Assembly: GCF_018294505.1 (NCBI RefSeq)
Contig: NC_057811.1
Coordinates: 403,274,790-403,338,789 of the forward strand
Length of the DNA: 64,000 bases
Reading direction: 5' to 3'
Source: Triticum aestivum
Taxonomy: Eukaryota > Streptophyta > Magnoliopsida > Poales > Poaceae
The translations under genes were made by a program, and so were the position numbers. The notes beneath the pieces are model-generated. The model made no database searches. It was not told the DNA's origin and was given only the letters and a program-made list of their open reading frames with translations. Positions 11,068 through 23,000 of the stretch are shown here, piece by piece; positions within the stretch are counted from its first letter, which is position 1; each line of letters begins with the position of its first letter.

Positions 11068-14000
11068 TGTCGGGACCCCGATTCTAAGTCACACCGATCT
11101 AGCCTGTAACACCTCATATCACTTTGCGGCCTCACGCACGGTACTCCCACGGGTGTCGCCTTACCATGGCCCGGGACCGTTTGCGCCTTTTGGCTCACGT
11201 ATATGACAATGTCGCTAGCATCCATATGACAGAGAACCCGGGCCGACATGGCTAGTCGTGAACCCAAAGCGGCACTAACGTATGGGGACAGGCATACATG
11301 AATCAACATCGAACGTGTCGGTCAGCAGCGTGTGAATCCGGGCTGTAGCACTGGGCTAACAGGACTCCGGGAACCCGGGCTGTAGCAGGCTAGGCAGGAC
11401 TCCGGATGTCACCGCGTGACATTTCCCCGAAGGGACAGACACAGGAACGATGTGAAACACATGCCGGCCAGTCAGGTGTCCAGAGCGGTAGTGCTGGGCT
11501 AGCAGGACTCCGGTGAACCGGGCTGTAGCGGACTACTATGGCTCAAGGAGGCACTAGACTACATGTCCCCATAAGAGAGGCTGCCAAGGATAAACAACTA
11601 GATTGCCGGATCCCACACATAGCAATACACGTTACACGTATGCATAACATGCAAGTATGTGCTGTACAACATGGCATCACAACATAACGCGAACTCATAT
11701 AGATAAAAGGCCAGAAGAGCCACATAGCATTAAGTACAAACAGGGGTCACATGACCCATCATTCAGAGCATACAAGCAACGGAAGCATTACATGTCTGAG
11801 TACAGACAACTACAAAAGAAAAGGGCTGAGAAGCCTGACTATCTACAAGCCCCTCCCAAGGGTACAAGATCGTAGCTGAGGTACAAGCTACTCGTCGAAG
11901 TCCAAGCGGAACTACTAATAAGACTGAAGTCTCCGCTGCAAAAACATAAATAAAGCAACATGAGTACAAAGGTACTCAGCAAGACTTACATCAGATCCTA
12001 TCATACATGCATTTGTATCAAGAAGGTAGTGTGGGGTTTAGTTGCAGCAAGCCAGCTTTGACTCAGTGGCTATCCTGTTCTACGACTACGAGAAACTTCT
12101 TTGAGGTAAGAAGGCGCACACGAGTCCACTAATCACCACCTCAATACACCACTATGGATTCATTCCCGTCTCACTACGAGAAGCCATCCATAGCACTCAC
12201 ACTTATCTTGAGCATTTTAGAGTATCCACTTCAAGTTGTCTATGTACCACGTAAGCATCCAAGAAGTCCATAACCGAGGACACGGCTATTCGAATAGATC
12301 ATGATAACCCTGCAGGGGTGTACTGCGTCACACACGCTCCTGCCACTTACCGCCATGTACACGTCATGTACCCGGCAACCTTCAAGCGGAAGCCTGGCGA
12401 GGGTGTCGGCCACGACCTGACTAACCACACAAGACTCTAGTCCAGGTTTATCGCCTATTCGGGTTCCATCCGCAAGGAGATCCGGCCGGGGTGTCGCTCA
12501 CGGCCCCAAATGATGTGTACAGGGTTCCCGAGCCCACCATCCGGGTGCCACTCGGTACACCGGGCCACGTGTGCCTAGTCTGTCCCAAGCCCACCCTGCC
12601 GGGTGCCACTCGGTAGAAAAATAGCACTACCTACAAACACCAGAAACTATTTGCAACTCCTGGACAGAGAACAAGGCGGTTAATAAGTCGAGAGGGGCAC
12701 TTAAGCATTCCAATGTGTGGTAGTAGCTAGTCATTGGACAACATACACAGAACTCAGTGCTTAAGGACGGTTCCAGTGAGACAACCCACCATGTACTCCT
12801 ACATGGCCTCTCACCGCTACCTTTACCAAATCGTGTTCACGCACTTGACTCTCAGCACCAGAACATTTCGTAACACTCCAATTCATTCCCAATGAACCAA
12901 ACCTGACACAACTCTAAGCAATAGCAGGCATGGCATGGTAGGAACACAGCATGGCTCAAACAACTCCTACACATGCTAGTGGGTTTCAACTATTTACTGT
13001 GGCAATGATAGGTCATGCAGAGGAATGGGTTCAACTACCGCAGCATAAAGTAGCAGTTGAATCGTTGTTTTCCTAATGCAGTAAAAGAGAGGAGGAGCGA
13101 GAGAGTAGGATTGTATCGGAATGAACAAAGGGGGTTTGCTTTCCTGGTAGATCAACAGGGTGGCACTGCTCCTCAGACAGGTACTCTGGAACACTCTCCG
13201 GAGCAGGACCTATCGAGAGGGAACGGTGTCGACAGTCAAAACACAATCATATACAACAATATGATGCATGAATATGTTATGTATTTTGAGCCAATGCATT
13301 TAGCATTCAACTTGGAAGAGATCCATTTGAACCAAAGGTTCAAATGCAACTCTAATTTAAGTCCTTATATATGCCATTTATATGTTTTCACTTATACAGT
13401 AGGTATAAGTTGGTTTTTCATGCATGAAACTAGTACAGGTGGATAGATTGCATTTTTCTGATAATTTTTCATATATAAATTATTTAAATCTGAGCTACGG
13501 TTGAATTCCTATGAATTTTAGAAGTTTTGAACATTTTCTGGAATTTCCTGCTTTAATTTAAATCCAGAAAAAGGGTATATTGCATCAGCACTGCGTCATC
13601 ATGACGTCAGCGGGTTAGCGGCGCTGACCAAGTCAAACCTGACGTGTGGGGTCCACACGTCAGTGACACAGGGTTAAACAGGGGGTTAGTTTATCCTAAT
13701 TACAGTGTTAGTGGCGCTGGGGCCCACTGGTCAGTGTCAGGGGTTAGGTTAGGTGGTGATTAGCACTAAGCTAATCACCTGACAGGCCGGACCCACGTGG
13801 CAGGGCTCAGGCGACAGGGCTCCTCGCCGGCGACCACTGGCCACGGCGGAGTCCCCACTAGAAGCCACGGGAGTGGCGCCTGGGGGCACCACGAGGTTGC
13901 CCGCGCTCCCGCGCATCCAGGGGAGCCCGCGAGAGGCTGCGGGGGCGGCGGAGCTCGCCGGAGCGGAGCTCACGGCGGCGGCCGCAGCTCGGGCTCGAGC

Positions 14001-15150
14001 GGCTGCGGGGCTACGGAGCACGAGGAAGCGAGCGGAGAGGCTCTACAGCCTCCTGGCGTCACCAGGAACACGGTGACGCGTGCGGTTGCGGGCTGCAGTG
14101 GCTTGAGCGACGGCGGCGACATGGACGGCGGCGAGGAGCTACGGCCGTGGAGAAAACGGCGGCTACGATGCGGGAACGATGGGGAGAAGAGGGGGGAAAC
14201 GGGGAGGTGCTCACGGCGATCACGCGGAGCAGCACAGCGGGCTCGGGGGAGACCTAGTGACGGCGAATCGACAGCGGCAGACGGCGGAGCCCGAGGAGGA
14301 AGACGATGGCGATGGAGGCGCTCCAGGGCCTCCCGAGGCATGTGGCTCAACGGAGAGGTAGCCCGCGACGTGGCGGAGCTTCTGGGCGTGCCGGAGAGGC
14401 GAGGGGGTGGCGGTGGCTACGGCAACGGTGGCCGGTGGCGACGGCAGCGCTCGGCCGTGAAGAGAGAGCGAGGGGGAAGAGAGAATGGGCACGGGAGAGA
14501 GCGAGAGAGGTGCGGGGTGGCGCGTGGCGTCGTTCGGGTGATCCAGGCGACGAGGGGAGAAGCAGGAGGTGGCGCGCATGCGCGCGGGCGGCGAGCGCGT
14601 GCCCCTGTCCTCCTGGCGCGAGGAAGGGGACGACTGGCACTGGCCAGTCAGCTGGGACGGCACAGAGCCAAGCCAGCAAGTGGCCCAGGTAAGTCCAGGT
14701 AAGGGTTTTCCCCTTTTTGTTTATTTCTATTTTTCTGACATTTGTTTGGTTTAATAAAAATGATAAACCATTTTATTTTCTTATGCCAATTTTTGTAGGG
14801 GCTAGTGGTATTATTCCAGAACTCCTCAGCAAATGGCATAATTTTTGGACAATATTTTATATATATAACAATATATATCCAAAGCAAATAATTACTGCAT
14901 TAATTCCAAATGGCCAAAATAAATATTTATGAGCTCCTAAAAATATTGGTTTGATTTTTATCTCTGTCCAATATTTTCAGGGAGCAACATGAACATTTTC
15001 TTGGACCCTTTTGGAGCAATTTTTATCTAGGTCATTTCCAGAAATGATTCTGAGGGTTTCACAAATCCCCACTTCAAATTTAAATGGAATTTAAACATGA
15101 TACACACATGACTAGCTAGTCTAGGTCATACCAGAGCTAGGGATGTGACA
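11068..15150 (-). repeat. 5' LTR of the chromovirus
   Basis: Full-length partner of 2018-6119, with the same TGTCGGGACC start and GATGTGACA end on the plus strand. It is 19 bp shorter overall through small indels (for example around 13265 and 13680). On the plus strand an open frame of 301 codons spans the GC-rich block at 13797-14702. It is broken in the sister LTR and lacks any domain, so I do not call it a gene. Confidence 0.92.
13602..13663. promoter_or_regulatory. ACGT-core palindromes in the 5' LTR
   Basis: TGACGTCA at 13602-13609 and the 11-bp inverted repeat CTGACGTGTGG / CCACACGTCAG at 13639-13663 are unchanged from the other LTR. Since this is the LTR that would drive transcription, these are the better candidates for working factor-binding sites. 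Confidence 0.45.
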
Positions 15151-15155
15151 CCAGC
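15151..15155. repeat. Right flank of the chromovirus (CCAGC, possible target duplication)
   Basis: The five bases right after the LTR end CA. The only close match on the left is at 1965-1969, 48 bp from the LTR edge. Confidence 0.35.
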
Positions 15156-15525
15156 GCAAAAAAAGCTATTTGTCATATAGTAAATCGTTAGCAATGAGCA
15201 TGTAAAAACACATTAGTCCCGAGCATCATCTCTCCATCTAAAAAAGAAGTGGCAAGCTAATATTTCAAAATTTGATTCGAATCGACTTGGTAAGGTAGAC
15301 GTGGATGCTCGTTCTCCCAAAATTTGAATGAACCGCTAAACACCCTCTGCTCGGTGGAATTCGCCCGAGCAAATAAATGGGAGACATGAAATTACCGGCC
15401 GATGTGGGACACGCACCAATTGGCCCATTGTACATCGAGGGTAGGTTCGTAACTTCATCCAAGCACGCCTTCTCCTCGGCCGAAATGACATGTGCCGAAT
15501 AATTCATAAACCATGGGCGGCAAAA
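15156..15525. other. Intergenic DNA, no gene seen
   Basis: A-rich start, then mixed sequence. Imperfect copies of the 44-bp unit described next may begin near 15340 and 15460. No coding signal. Confidence 0.4.
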
Positions 15526-15739
15526 CACCCTCTCCTTGCCCAAAATAGCTCGCGCCGACTATTTCAAAACACGCCCTACTCACCCTAAATTGCTCGCGCC
15601 AACTATTTCAGAACACGCCCTCCTCGCCCGAAATAGCTCACGCCCACTATTTCAAAATACGCCCTCCTTGCCCAAAATACCCACTATTTCAAAACACGCC
15701 CTCCTCGCCCGAAATCGCTCGTGGCCACTATTTGGGAGA
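15526..15739. repeat. 44-bp tandem repeat, about five units
   Basis: Units start at about 15526, 15570, 15614, 15658 and 15695, giving a 44-bp period except for one unit shortened by 7 bp. The core reads CACGCCCTCCTCGCCCGAAA and then CTCGCGCC..ACTATTTCAAAA. Units differ by several substitutions, so it is an old minisatellite. It lies upstream of candidate exons at 16904-17692. Confidence 0.8.
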
Positions 15740-16903
15740 AGCAAAGTTACTCTACTATCCCCGACTCTCAGTAAACAGACCCAAGCCCAGAAGCCTAAAG
15801 GCAGGGGTAGAACCATAACCCCCCCACACACACACATTTCAGACAAATGCGTCCGTAAGACACATGGTTCCCCCTCCCAATTCCCCATTCATACCTCGTG
15901 GGCTCCAAATCACCTTCTCCCCGGAAGCTCCCTTCTCCCCAGCCGCGAAACCTCAGCCCCTCCTGCATGGTGCCCCCACCGCACCAAATTCACCTCTGCC
16001 CTCCTCCTCAATGTCGGAGACGATGTCCGTTTGACGTCGTGCATTGGGTCGTGCACCTCTTACTCCGTGCTGCCGGAGCTGTCTCGACGACGGCCGCGTG
16101 AACCGAACCGGAGCCGATTCACCCCCGCCATTGTGCACGGCGCTGGAGCGGGTCCAACTTCGGATGCGTCCAGGGCCCCAGCGCTGCTTCCCCGTAGCCG
16201 TAGACCGTCGCGACATCTCTGCTTTCCTGCTGCCGGTAGCCACCGCAATCGCGCCGGCCTCACCGAATCAGCAGCTGGAGCTGCCTACTTCACCGGGCCG
16301 CAAGATAGGTCGTACCCACATCTCAAATCACTTTGTTTAGGCATTAGTTGTCTGAACTTTTATTCTAGGCCAATCGATTCCCAATGGGAAGCAGCACCCC
16401 TCAAGGCGGCGGAGCTCCTAGGCTGCCGGTTGGCTGGTGTCTAACCTAAGGGTGAGGGGCGCAAGTTCGCCGCGGAAGCAGCGCTTAGATGGCTATCTTA
16501 GAGTTGCGTGGGTTGAAGGTACTGCCGCCACCGGATCTGGATGACGGCGAGCCTTTGTGGATTGGTCAGGGGCGGCGCAACCACTGCAGTGCGGTGGGGC
16601 GGGGAGCGGGGTTTTGGTCGGAGCTGTCGCAACCGCAGACGGCGGAGGCAGGCTGCTGTGTTGAAGGTCGCTGGCTCTTGGGGGCAGATTCTGAGCAGTG
16701 TCAGCCGGGAGGCACAAGACGCCATCAAGCCATTCGGCGTAGATCGGACAGTACCAAAATAAAATAAAATCATGTGACCCCAATTTAGACTTCAGTCAAC
16801 AGATGTGTGACCACTCTCGTACCTTTCTGTTGATCTCTTAGGGTATTTCTTCAGATCAGAGATATGTGTCGTTCTTAACATTATGTGTTTTCTGCATCTT
16901 CAG
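15740..16903 (+). other. GC-rich leader-like region with a small uncertain ORF
   Basis: C-rich, leader-like sequence (about 15840-16250) is followed by an open frame 16489-16767 (92 codons) with no recognisable domain, then AT-rich, intron-like sequence ending in a pyrimidine-rich acceptor at 16901-16903. It may be the first exon of the gene whose later exons follow. I do not recognise the product. Confidence 0.3.
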
Positions 16904-17082
16904 CCACACCGTCTTCCGACTCACTGCAGACCAAGGGAAGCATACACCAGAAGGGAGCTATAGTCCCCACTCAACAGTCCCCTGCATTGAATGCGCGTGC
17001 CCGACATGGACAGACACAACAACTGCAGGGCCATCAACAAGTCAGCACACGATGCTCACTCCTATGGATGGCGGCCAGATAG
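16904..17082 (+). other. Candidate exon of an unrecognised gene
   Basis: The exon starts after CTTCAG (16898-16903) and ends before a GT donor at 17083 (CCAGATAG then GTTGTACCC). One frame stays open across it and is rich in Thr, Ser, Pro and Gln. A similar donor context (CAAGATAG then GTCGTACCC) occurs near 16302-16320, hinting at internal duplication. No domain recognised. It may belong to the CACTA-linked gene that resumes at 28596. Confidence 0.3.
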
Positions 17083-17485
17083 GTTGTACCCTCATCTTAC
17101 TTGTGTGCAACATTTATGGCTTTGTTATTCATCTAAGCATGGAAAATAGATTATCACATTTCACTGTATATTCATGCTGATCTCTTACGGGTCTTGTTCA
17201 GGAGTTAACGTTGTTCCATAGTTCAGCTAAGAGACTTCTTCTTTAGGTGACGATGTTTCATAGTCATCACCCATCAGCAAATGCTATCCCACAAGCTGGT
17301 GAGTATAGTATTATACCACTTCTAGTATTACCTATGTTGTTCTTTAATACTATTGTGTGCCATCTAGTTAATCTCGGGTACAAATGATACATATTCTGTA
17401 GCTTTCATCTGTGTTCTCCCTTTAGTTTTTGAGACCTGTTGCTATGAGTTAACCCCAGTCCTACTATTTATGTCGTCTCCTACAG

Positions 17486-17692
17486 GCACTCATTACATAA
17501 ATCTAACTACTAGTTGTCTTCCATGCATGTCAGATATAATTGCACACACTGATTTATCCACAAGAACCTCACGGAGCAATGTAATGGCCAACAAACTTGA
17601 TGTCAATGATACCCAATATGATGGAACATGTAAAGGCAGTTCTTCAGAAGACTTGCAGAAAGATGATGAATCCTATTCACCCCACAAGGTCC
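17486..17692 (+). other. Candidate exon, acidic, unrecognised
   Basis: Preceded by a pyrimidine tract and CTACAG (17480-17485). It is open in one frame for about 69 codons, with a polar, acidic end (SSSEDLQKDDESYSPHK) before a possible GT donor at 17693. Composition resembles the later exons at 28596-29741, so these may form one gene disrupted by the Athila-like insertion. Product unknown. Confidence 0.3.
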
Positions 17693-18155
17693 TTGCTCTA
17701 ACTTGGCCCGTGATATGGGTTTACAACATGCATATAATGTCCTGGAGTGCATCTACTCTGTTGCAATGACATGTGCTTGGCCTGCTGATCATGCATGTAA
17801 ATATGTCATGCCTTCCTGTTTTTCAGTACGTATTCCATTCATGATAACATGTTTTCAAATTCAAGTACTGTCATTCTACTCTATTGCAATGCCATCTTCT
17901 TAGTTTGGACATCATGCTTCTGAATATCTTATGCATTGTTATTCATCAGTATGTATTTCATCTGTCTACCATACCATGTTTTTTTTACATTGAAGTGTTG
18001 TTCTGGTGGTCTGTTGCAATGTCATCTTAGTTTCCCAATCATACACGTATATGTTGCCTTAGTGTTTTTCTGTATGTATTCCGCTAGCATACAATTTTAC
18101 ATTCAACTAGTGTTTTTTACACTGTTGTCTTGTCGTATCCCTAGCTCTTACATCA
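17693..18155. other. AT-rich intron-like DNA
   Basis: T-rich sequence with recurring short phrases (variants of GTATTCCATTCATG and TTGCAATGTCATCTT). No coding signal. Consistent with an intron between the candidate exons. Confidence 0.35.
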
Positions 18156-18260
18156 TACTCACTCCGTCCGGATTACATGTCGCGAAAATGGATAAAAATG
18201 GATGTATGTAGAATTGAAATCCGCCTAGACCCATCCATTTACTTCTGGATGGAGGGAATA
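18156..18260. mobile_element. Short Stowaway MITE
   Basis: About 105 bp flanked by TA. The left end is CTCACTCCGTCCGGAT and the right end GGATGGAGGGAATA, partial inverted copies. The body (ATGTCGCGAAAATGGAT and ATCCATTTAC) is the fold-back typical of short grass Stowaway elements. Non-coding. Confidence 0.75.
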
Positions 18261-18433
18261 CATGTCAATATGTCATGCCTTTCTATTCTTCAGTACCTAT
18301 TCTATCTCTCTGATGTAGCATGTTTTATAATTGAAGCACCATTCTTCTATATAAGGCATGCAAGGGGAATACGACTATGTTAGACTCTGAAGGCTACAAA
18401 CAAGGTCTTTGTAAAAGATCCAAACGCCAGGAG

Positions 18434-18438
18434 ATAGT
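18434..18438. repeat. Left target-site duplication ATAGT
   Basis: ATAGT directly precedes the LTR at 18439 and recurs right after the other LTR at 28591-28595. Confidence 0.9.
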
Positions 18439-19950
18439 TGATACGTCCATTTTGCATCATGCTTTTATATCGATATTTATTGCATTATGGGCTGTTATTA
18501 CACGTTATGTCACAATACTTATGCCTATTCTCTCATATTTTACAAGGTTTACACAAGGAGGGAGAATGCTGGCAGCTGGAATTCTGGGCTGGAAAAGGAG
18601 CAAATATTAGAGACCTATTCTGCACAACTCCAAAAGTCCTGAAACTCCACGAAAGTTATTTTTGGAAATAATAAAAAATACTGAGCGGAAGAAATATGTC
18701 AGGGGGGCCACCACCTATCCACGAGGGTGGGGGGCGCGCCCTACCCCCTAGGGCGCGCCCCCTGCCTCGTGGGCCCCCGGTTGGCTCTCCGGTGGCCATC
18801 TTCTGCTATATGAGGTCTTTCGTCGAGGAAAAAATCATAAGCAACCTTTTGGGACGAGACTCCGCCGCCACGAGGCGGAACCAATCTAGGGCTCCGGCAG
18901 AGCTGTTCTGCCGGGGACACTTCCCTCCGGGAGGGGGAAATCATCGCCATCGTCATCACCAACGCTCCTCTCATCAGGAGAGGGCAATCTCCATCAACAT
19001 CTTCACCAACACCATCTCCTCTCAAAACCCTAGTTCATCTCTTGTATCCAATTCTTGTCTCCAAGTCCGGGATTGGTACTGGTAGGTTGCTAGTAGTGTT
19101 GATTACCCCCTGTAGTTGATGCTAGTTGGTTTATTTGGTAGAAGATCATATGTCCAGATCCTTTATGCATATTAATACCCCTCTGATTATGAACATGAAT
19201 ATGCTTTGTGAGTAGTTACGTTTGTTCCTGAGGACATGGGAGAAGTCTTGCTATTAGTAGTCATGTGAATTTGGTATTCGTTCGATATTTTGATGAGATG
19301 TATGTTGTCTATCCTCTAGTGGTGTTATGTGAACGTGGACTACATAACACTTCACCGTTATTTGGGCCTAGAGGAAGGCATTGGGAAGTAATAAGTAGAT
19401 GATGGGTTGCTAGAGTGACAGAAGCTTAAACCCTAGTTTATGCGTTGCTTCGTAAGGGGCTGATTTGGATCCATATGTTTCATGCTATGGTTAGGTTTAC
19501 CTTAATACTTTTGTTGTAGTTGCGGATGCTTGCAATAGAGGTTAATCATAAGTGGGATGCTTGTTCAAGTAAGAACAGCACCCAAGCACCGGTGCACCCA
19601 CATATCAAATTATCAAAGTATCGAACGCGAATCATATGAACGTGATGAAAACTAGCTTGGCGATAATTCCCATGTGTCCTCGGGAGCGCTTTTCTCCATA
19701 TAAGAGTTTGTCCAGGCTTGTCCTTTGCTACAAAAAGGATTGGGCCACCTTGATGCACTTTGTTTACTTTTGTTACTTGTTGTTCGTTACAAATTATCCT
19801 ATCACAAAACTATCTGTTACCACTTATTTCAGTACTTGCAGAGAATACCTTGCTGAAAACCGCTTATCATTTCCTTCTGCTCCTCGTTGGGTTCGACACT
19901 CTTACTTATTGAAAGGACTACGATTGATCCCCTATACTTGTGGGTCATCA
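18439..19950 (+). repeat. 5' LTR of the Athila-like element
   Basis: 1512 bp, matching 27069-28590. It contains a GC-rich hairpin (18719-18773) and then CTATATGAGG near 18808, a possible TATA region. Confidence 0.92.
18719..18773. promoter_or_regulatory. GC-rich hairpin upstream of a TATA-like site
   Basis: A perfect 12-bp inverted repeat, GGGCGCGCCCTA / TAGGGCGCGCCC around CCCCC, sits inside outer arms CCACGAGG / CCTCGTGG. It lies about 35 bp before CTATATGAGG. A similar hairpin occurs in the other LTR (about 27349-27402) and in a different Athila-related LTR family at 48638, 54276 and 59910. A core-promoter role is inferred. Confidence 0.5.
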
Positions 19951-19961
19951 AGACTCTTTTC

Positions 19962-19979
19962 TGGCACCGTTGCCGGGGA
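19962..19979 (+). other. Primer-binding site, tRNA-Asp type
   Basis: TGGCACCGTTGCCGGGGA is the complement of the plant tRNA-Asp 3' end with one mismatch (A for G at position 5). It lies 11 bp after the LTR. This primer is characteristic of Athila-type elements. Confidence 0.85.
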
Positions 19980-20056
19980 GTGAAGCGCCTTTGGTAGGTG
20001 GAATTTGGTAAGGAAAAAATTAGATAGTGTGCTGAAATTTACTGTCACTTGTTACT

Positions 20057-23000
20057 ATGGAAAGTAATCCTCTGAGGGGCTTGTTTGGGGTATCTTCACC
20101 CCGACCAGTAGAGCAAAGAGGTGCTCCTCAACCTACTGAACCTACTGAAAATGAAAATGTTCCCTTTGAAGTTCCTTCGGGTATGTTAGAAAAACTGCTA
20201 GCTAATCCTTTTGCAGGAGATGGAACAAAGCATCCTGATGAGCACCTAATATATGTGGATGAAGTTTGTGGATTATTTAAGCTTGCAGGTATACCCGATG
20301 ATGTTGTTAAGAAGAAGGTCTTCCCTTTATCTTTGAAGGGAGATGCATCGACATGGTATAGGCTATGTGATGATACGGGGTCATGGAACTACAAACGATT
20401 GAAATTGGAATTTCATCAGAAGTTTTATCCTATGCATCTTGTTCATCATGATCGCAATTATATATATATATATAATTTTTGGCCTCGCAAAGGAGAAAGC
20501 ATCGCTCAAGCTTGGGGGAGGCTTAAATCAATGTTATATTCATGCCCCAATCATGAGCTCCCAAGAGAAATAATTATTCAAAGATTTTATGCTCAGCTTT
20601 CTGAAAATAATCGCACCATCCTCGATACTTCTTGTGCTGGCTCTTTTATGATGAAGACTATTGAATTCAAATGGAATTCATTGGATAGAATTAAATGCAA
20701 CTCTGAAGATTGGGATCTCGACGAAGGTAAGGAGTCAGGTATGACACCTAAGTTGGATTGTGATAAGTCTTTTATGGATACCGATGTTTTCCGTAAATTT
20801 AGCACTAAATATGGACTTGACTCTGAGATAGTAGCTTCTTTCTGTGAATCTTTTGCTACTTATGTTGATCTCCCCAAGGAGAAGTGGTTTAAATATCATC
20901 CTCCCATAGAAGTAAAAGTAGCTGCACCTACTAAAGTTGAAGAAAAGACTATCACTTATAATGATCCTGTTGTTCCTACTTCTTATGTTGAGAAACCACC
21001 TTTCCCTGTTAGGATAAAGGATCATGCTAAAGCTTCAACTGTGGTTCGTAAAAGCAATATTAGAACTTATACACCTCCTCAGCAGATTAAAGTTGAACCC
21101 AATATTGCTATTGTTAAGGATCTCTTGGCTCATAATATTGATGGGCATGTTATTTACTTCTGCGGTGAAACTGCTAGAATTGCCAAACCTTGTGCTAAAG
21201 ATAAACATAGACCTGTGGTAGGCATGCCTGTTATTTCTGTTAAAATAGGAGATCATTGTTATCATGGCTTATGTGATATGGGTGCTAGTGCTAGTGCTAT
21301 ACCTCATGACTTATAGAAAGAAATTATGCATGAAATTGCACCTGCTGAGATAGAAGGTATTGATGTTACCATCAAACTTGCTAATAGAGATACAATATCA
21401 CCCATTGGAATTGTTAGAGATGTTGAAGTCTTGTGTGGGAAAACTAAATATCCTGCTGATTTTCTTGTTCTTGGTTCCCCACAAGATAGTTTTTGTCCCA
21501 TTATTTTTGGTAGACCCTTCTTGAACATAGTTAATGCTAGGATAGACTGCGAAAAGAATGTTGTCACTATTGGCTTGGGTGATTTGTCTCATGAGTTTAA
21601 TTTCTCTAAATTTAGTAGACAACACCGTGAAGAAGAATTACCTAGTAAGGATGAAATTATTGGTCTTGCTTCTATTGCCGTACCTCCTAGTGACCCTTTA
21701 GAACAATATTTGCTAGACCATGAAAATGATATGTTTATGAATGAAAGAAGGGAAATAGATGAAGTATTCTTTAAACAGGAACCCATTCTGAAACACAATT
21801 TGCCTGTTGAAATCCTAGGGGATCCTCCTCCACCCAAGGGTGATCCCGTGTTTGAGCTTAAATTGTTGCCTGATACTCTTAAATATGCTTATCTTGATGA
21901 AAAGAAGATATATCCTGTTATTGTTAGTGCTAACCTTTCAGAGCACGAAGAAGAGAGATTATTGAAAACTCTGAAGAACCACTGTGCTTCTATTGGATAT
22001 ACTCTTGATGATCTTAAGGGCATTAGTCCCACTCTATGTCAACATAAAATAAATTTGGAAGAAGATGCCAAACCAGTTCGTGATCATCAACGACGGCTGA
22101 ATCCTAAGATGAAAGAAGTGGTAAGAAAATAAATACTAAAGCTCCTTGAGGCAGGTATAATTTATCCCGTTGCTGCTAGTCAGTGGGTAAGTCCTGTCCA
22201 TTGTGTCCCTAAGAAGGGAGGTATTACTGTCGTTCCTAATGATAAAGATGAATTGATTCCGCAAAGAATTATTACAGGTTATAGGATGGTAATTGATTTC
22301 CGCAAATTAAATAAGGCTACTAAAAAGGATCATTACCCCTTACCTTTTATCGATCAAATGCTAGAAAGATTATCCAAACATACACATTTTTTCTTTCTAG
22401 ATGGTTATTCTGGTTTCTCTCAAATACCTGTCTCAGCCAATGATCAATCAAAGACTACTTTTACTTGCCCTTTTGGTACTTTTGCCTATAGACGTATGCC
22501 TTTTGGTTTATGTAATGCACCTGCTACCTTTCAAAGATGCATGATGGCTATATTCTCTGACTTTTGTGAAAAGATTTGTGAGGTTTTCATGGACGACTTT
22601 TCCGTCTATGGATCCTCTTTTGATGATTGCTTGAGCAACCTTGATCGAGTTTTGCAGAGATGCGAAGAAACTAATCTTGTCTTGAATTGGGAAAAATGCC
22701 ACTTTATGGTTAATGAAGGTATTGTCTTGGGGCATAAAGTTTCTGAAAGAGGTATTGAGGTTGATAAGGCCAAAGTTGATGCTATTGAAAAGATGCCATG
22801 TCCCAAGGACATCAAAGGTATAAGAAGTTTCCTTGGTCATGCCGGATTTTATAGGAGGTTCATTAAGGACTTCTCAAAAATTTCTCAGCCTCCGACTAAT
22901 TTATTACAAAAAGATATACCATTTGTCTTTGATGATGATTGTGTAGAAGCATTTGAAATACTTAAGAAAGCATTAATCTCTGCACCTATTGTTCAGCCAC

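Larger units (their letters stand above)
2018..15150 (-). mobile_element. Ty3/gypsy LTR retrotransposon, chromovirus, Tekay/Del-like
   Basis: A nearly complete element read on the minus strand: 5' LTR 11068-15150, primer site 11051-11063, gag-protease-RT-RNase H-integrase in one continuous scheme, polypurine tract at 6120-6134 and 3' LTR 2018-6119. Reverse transcriptase and RNase H motifs and the chromodomain-like tail after integrase put it with the Tekay/Del chromoviruses, which commonly target heterochromatin. LTRs of about 4.1 kb are long for the superfamily. The two LTRs are highly similar along their length with scattered substitutions and small indels, so the insertion is not ancient. 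One frameshift near 7371-7405 separates integrase from the rest of pol. The left flank is abnormal (see 1991-2017). I do not assign a family name. Confidence 0.9.

Noticed and set aside
13797..14702. 301-codon plus-strand open frame in the right LTR (with counterparts at 5038-5707 on both strands)
   Set aside because: It comes from a GC-rich LTR block that is open in several frames on both strands. The frame is not kept between the two LTRs and no domain is visible.
2018..15150. The two 4.1-kb matching blocks as a segmental duplication
   Set aside because: The TG..CA ends, primer site, polypurine tract and gag-pol between them show they are LTRs.
16489..16767. A confident protein-coding gene at the 92-codon frame
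   Set aside because: No domain is visible, the composition is GC-rich, and competing frames are open on the other strand; kept only as part of an uncertain leader region.
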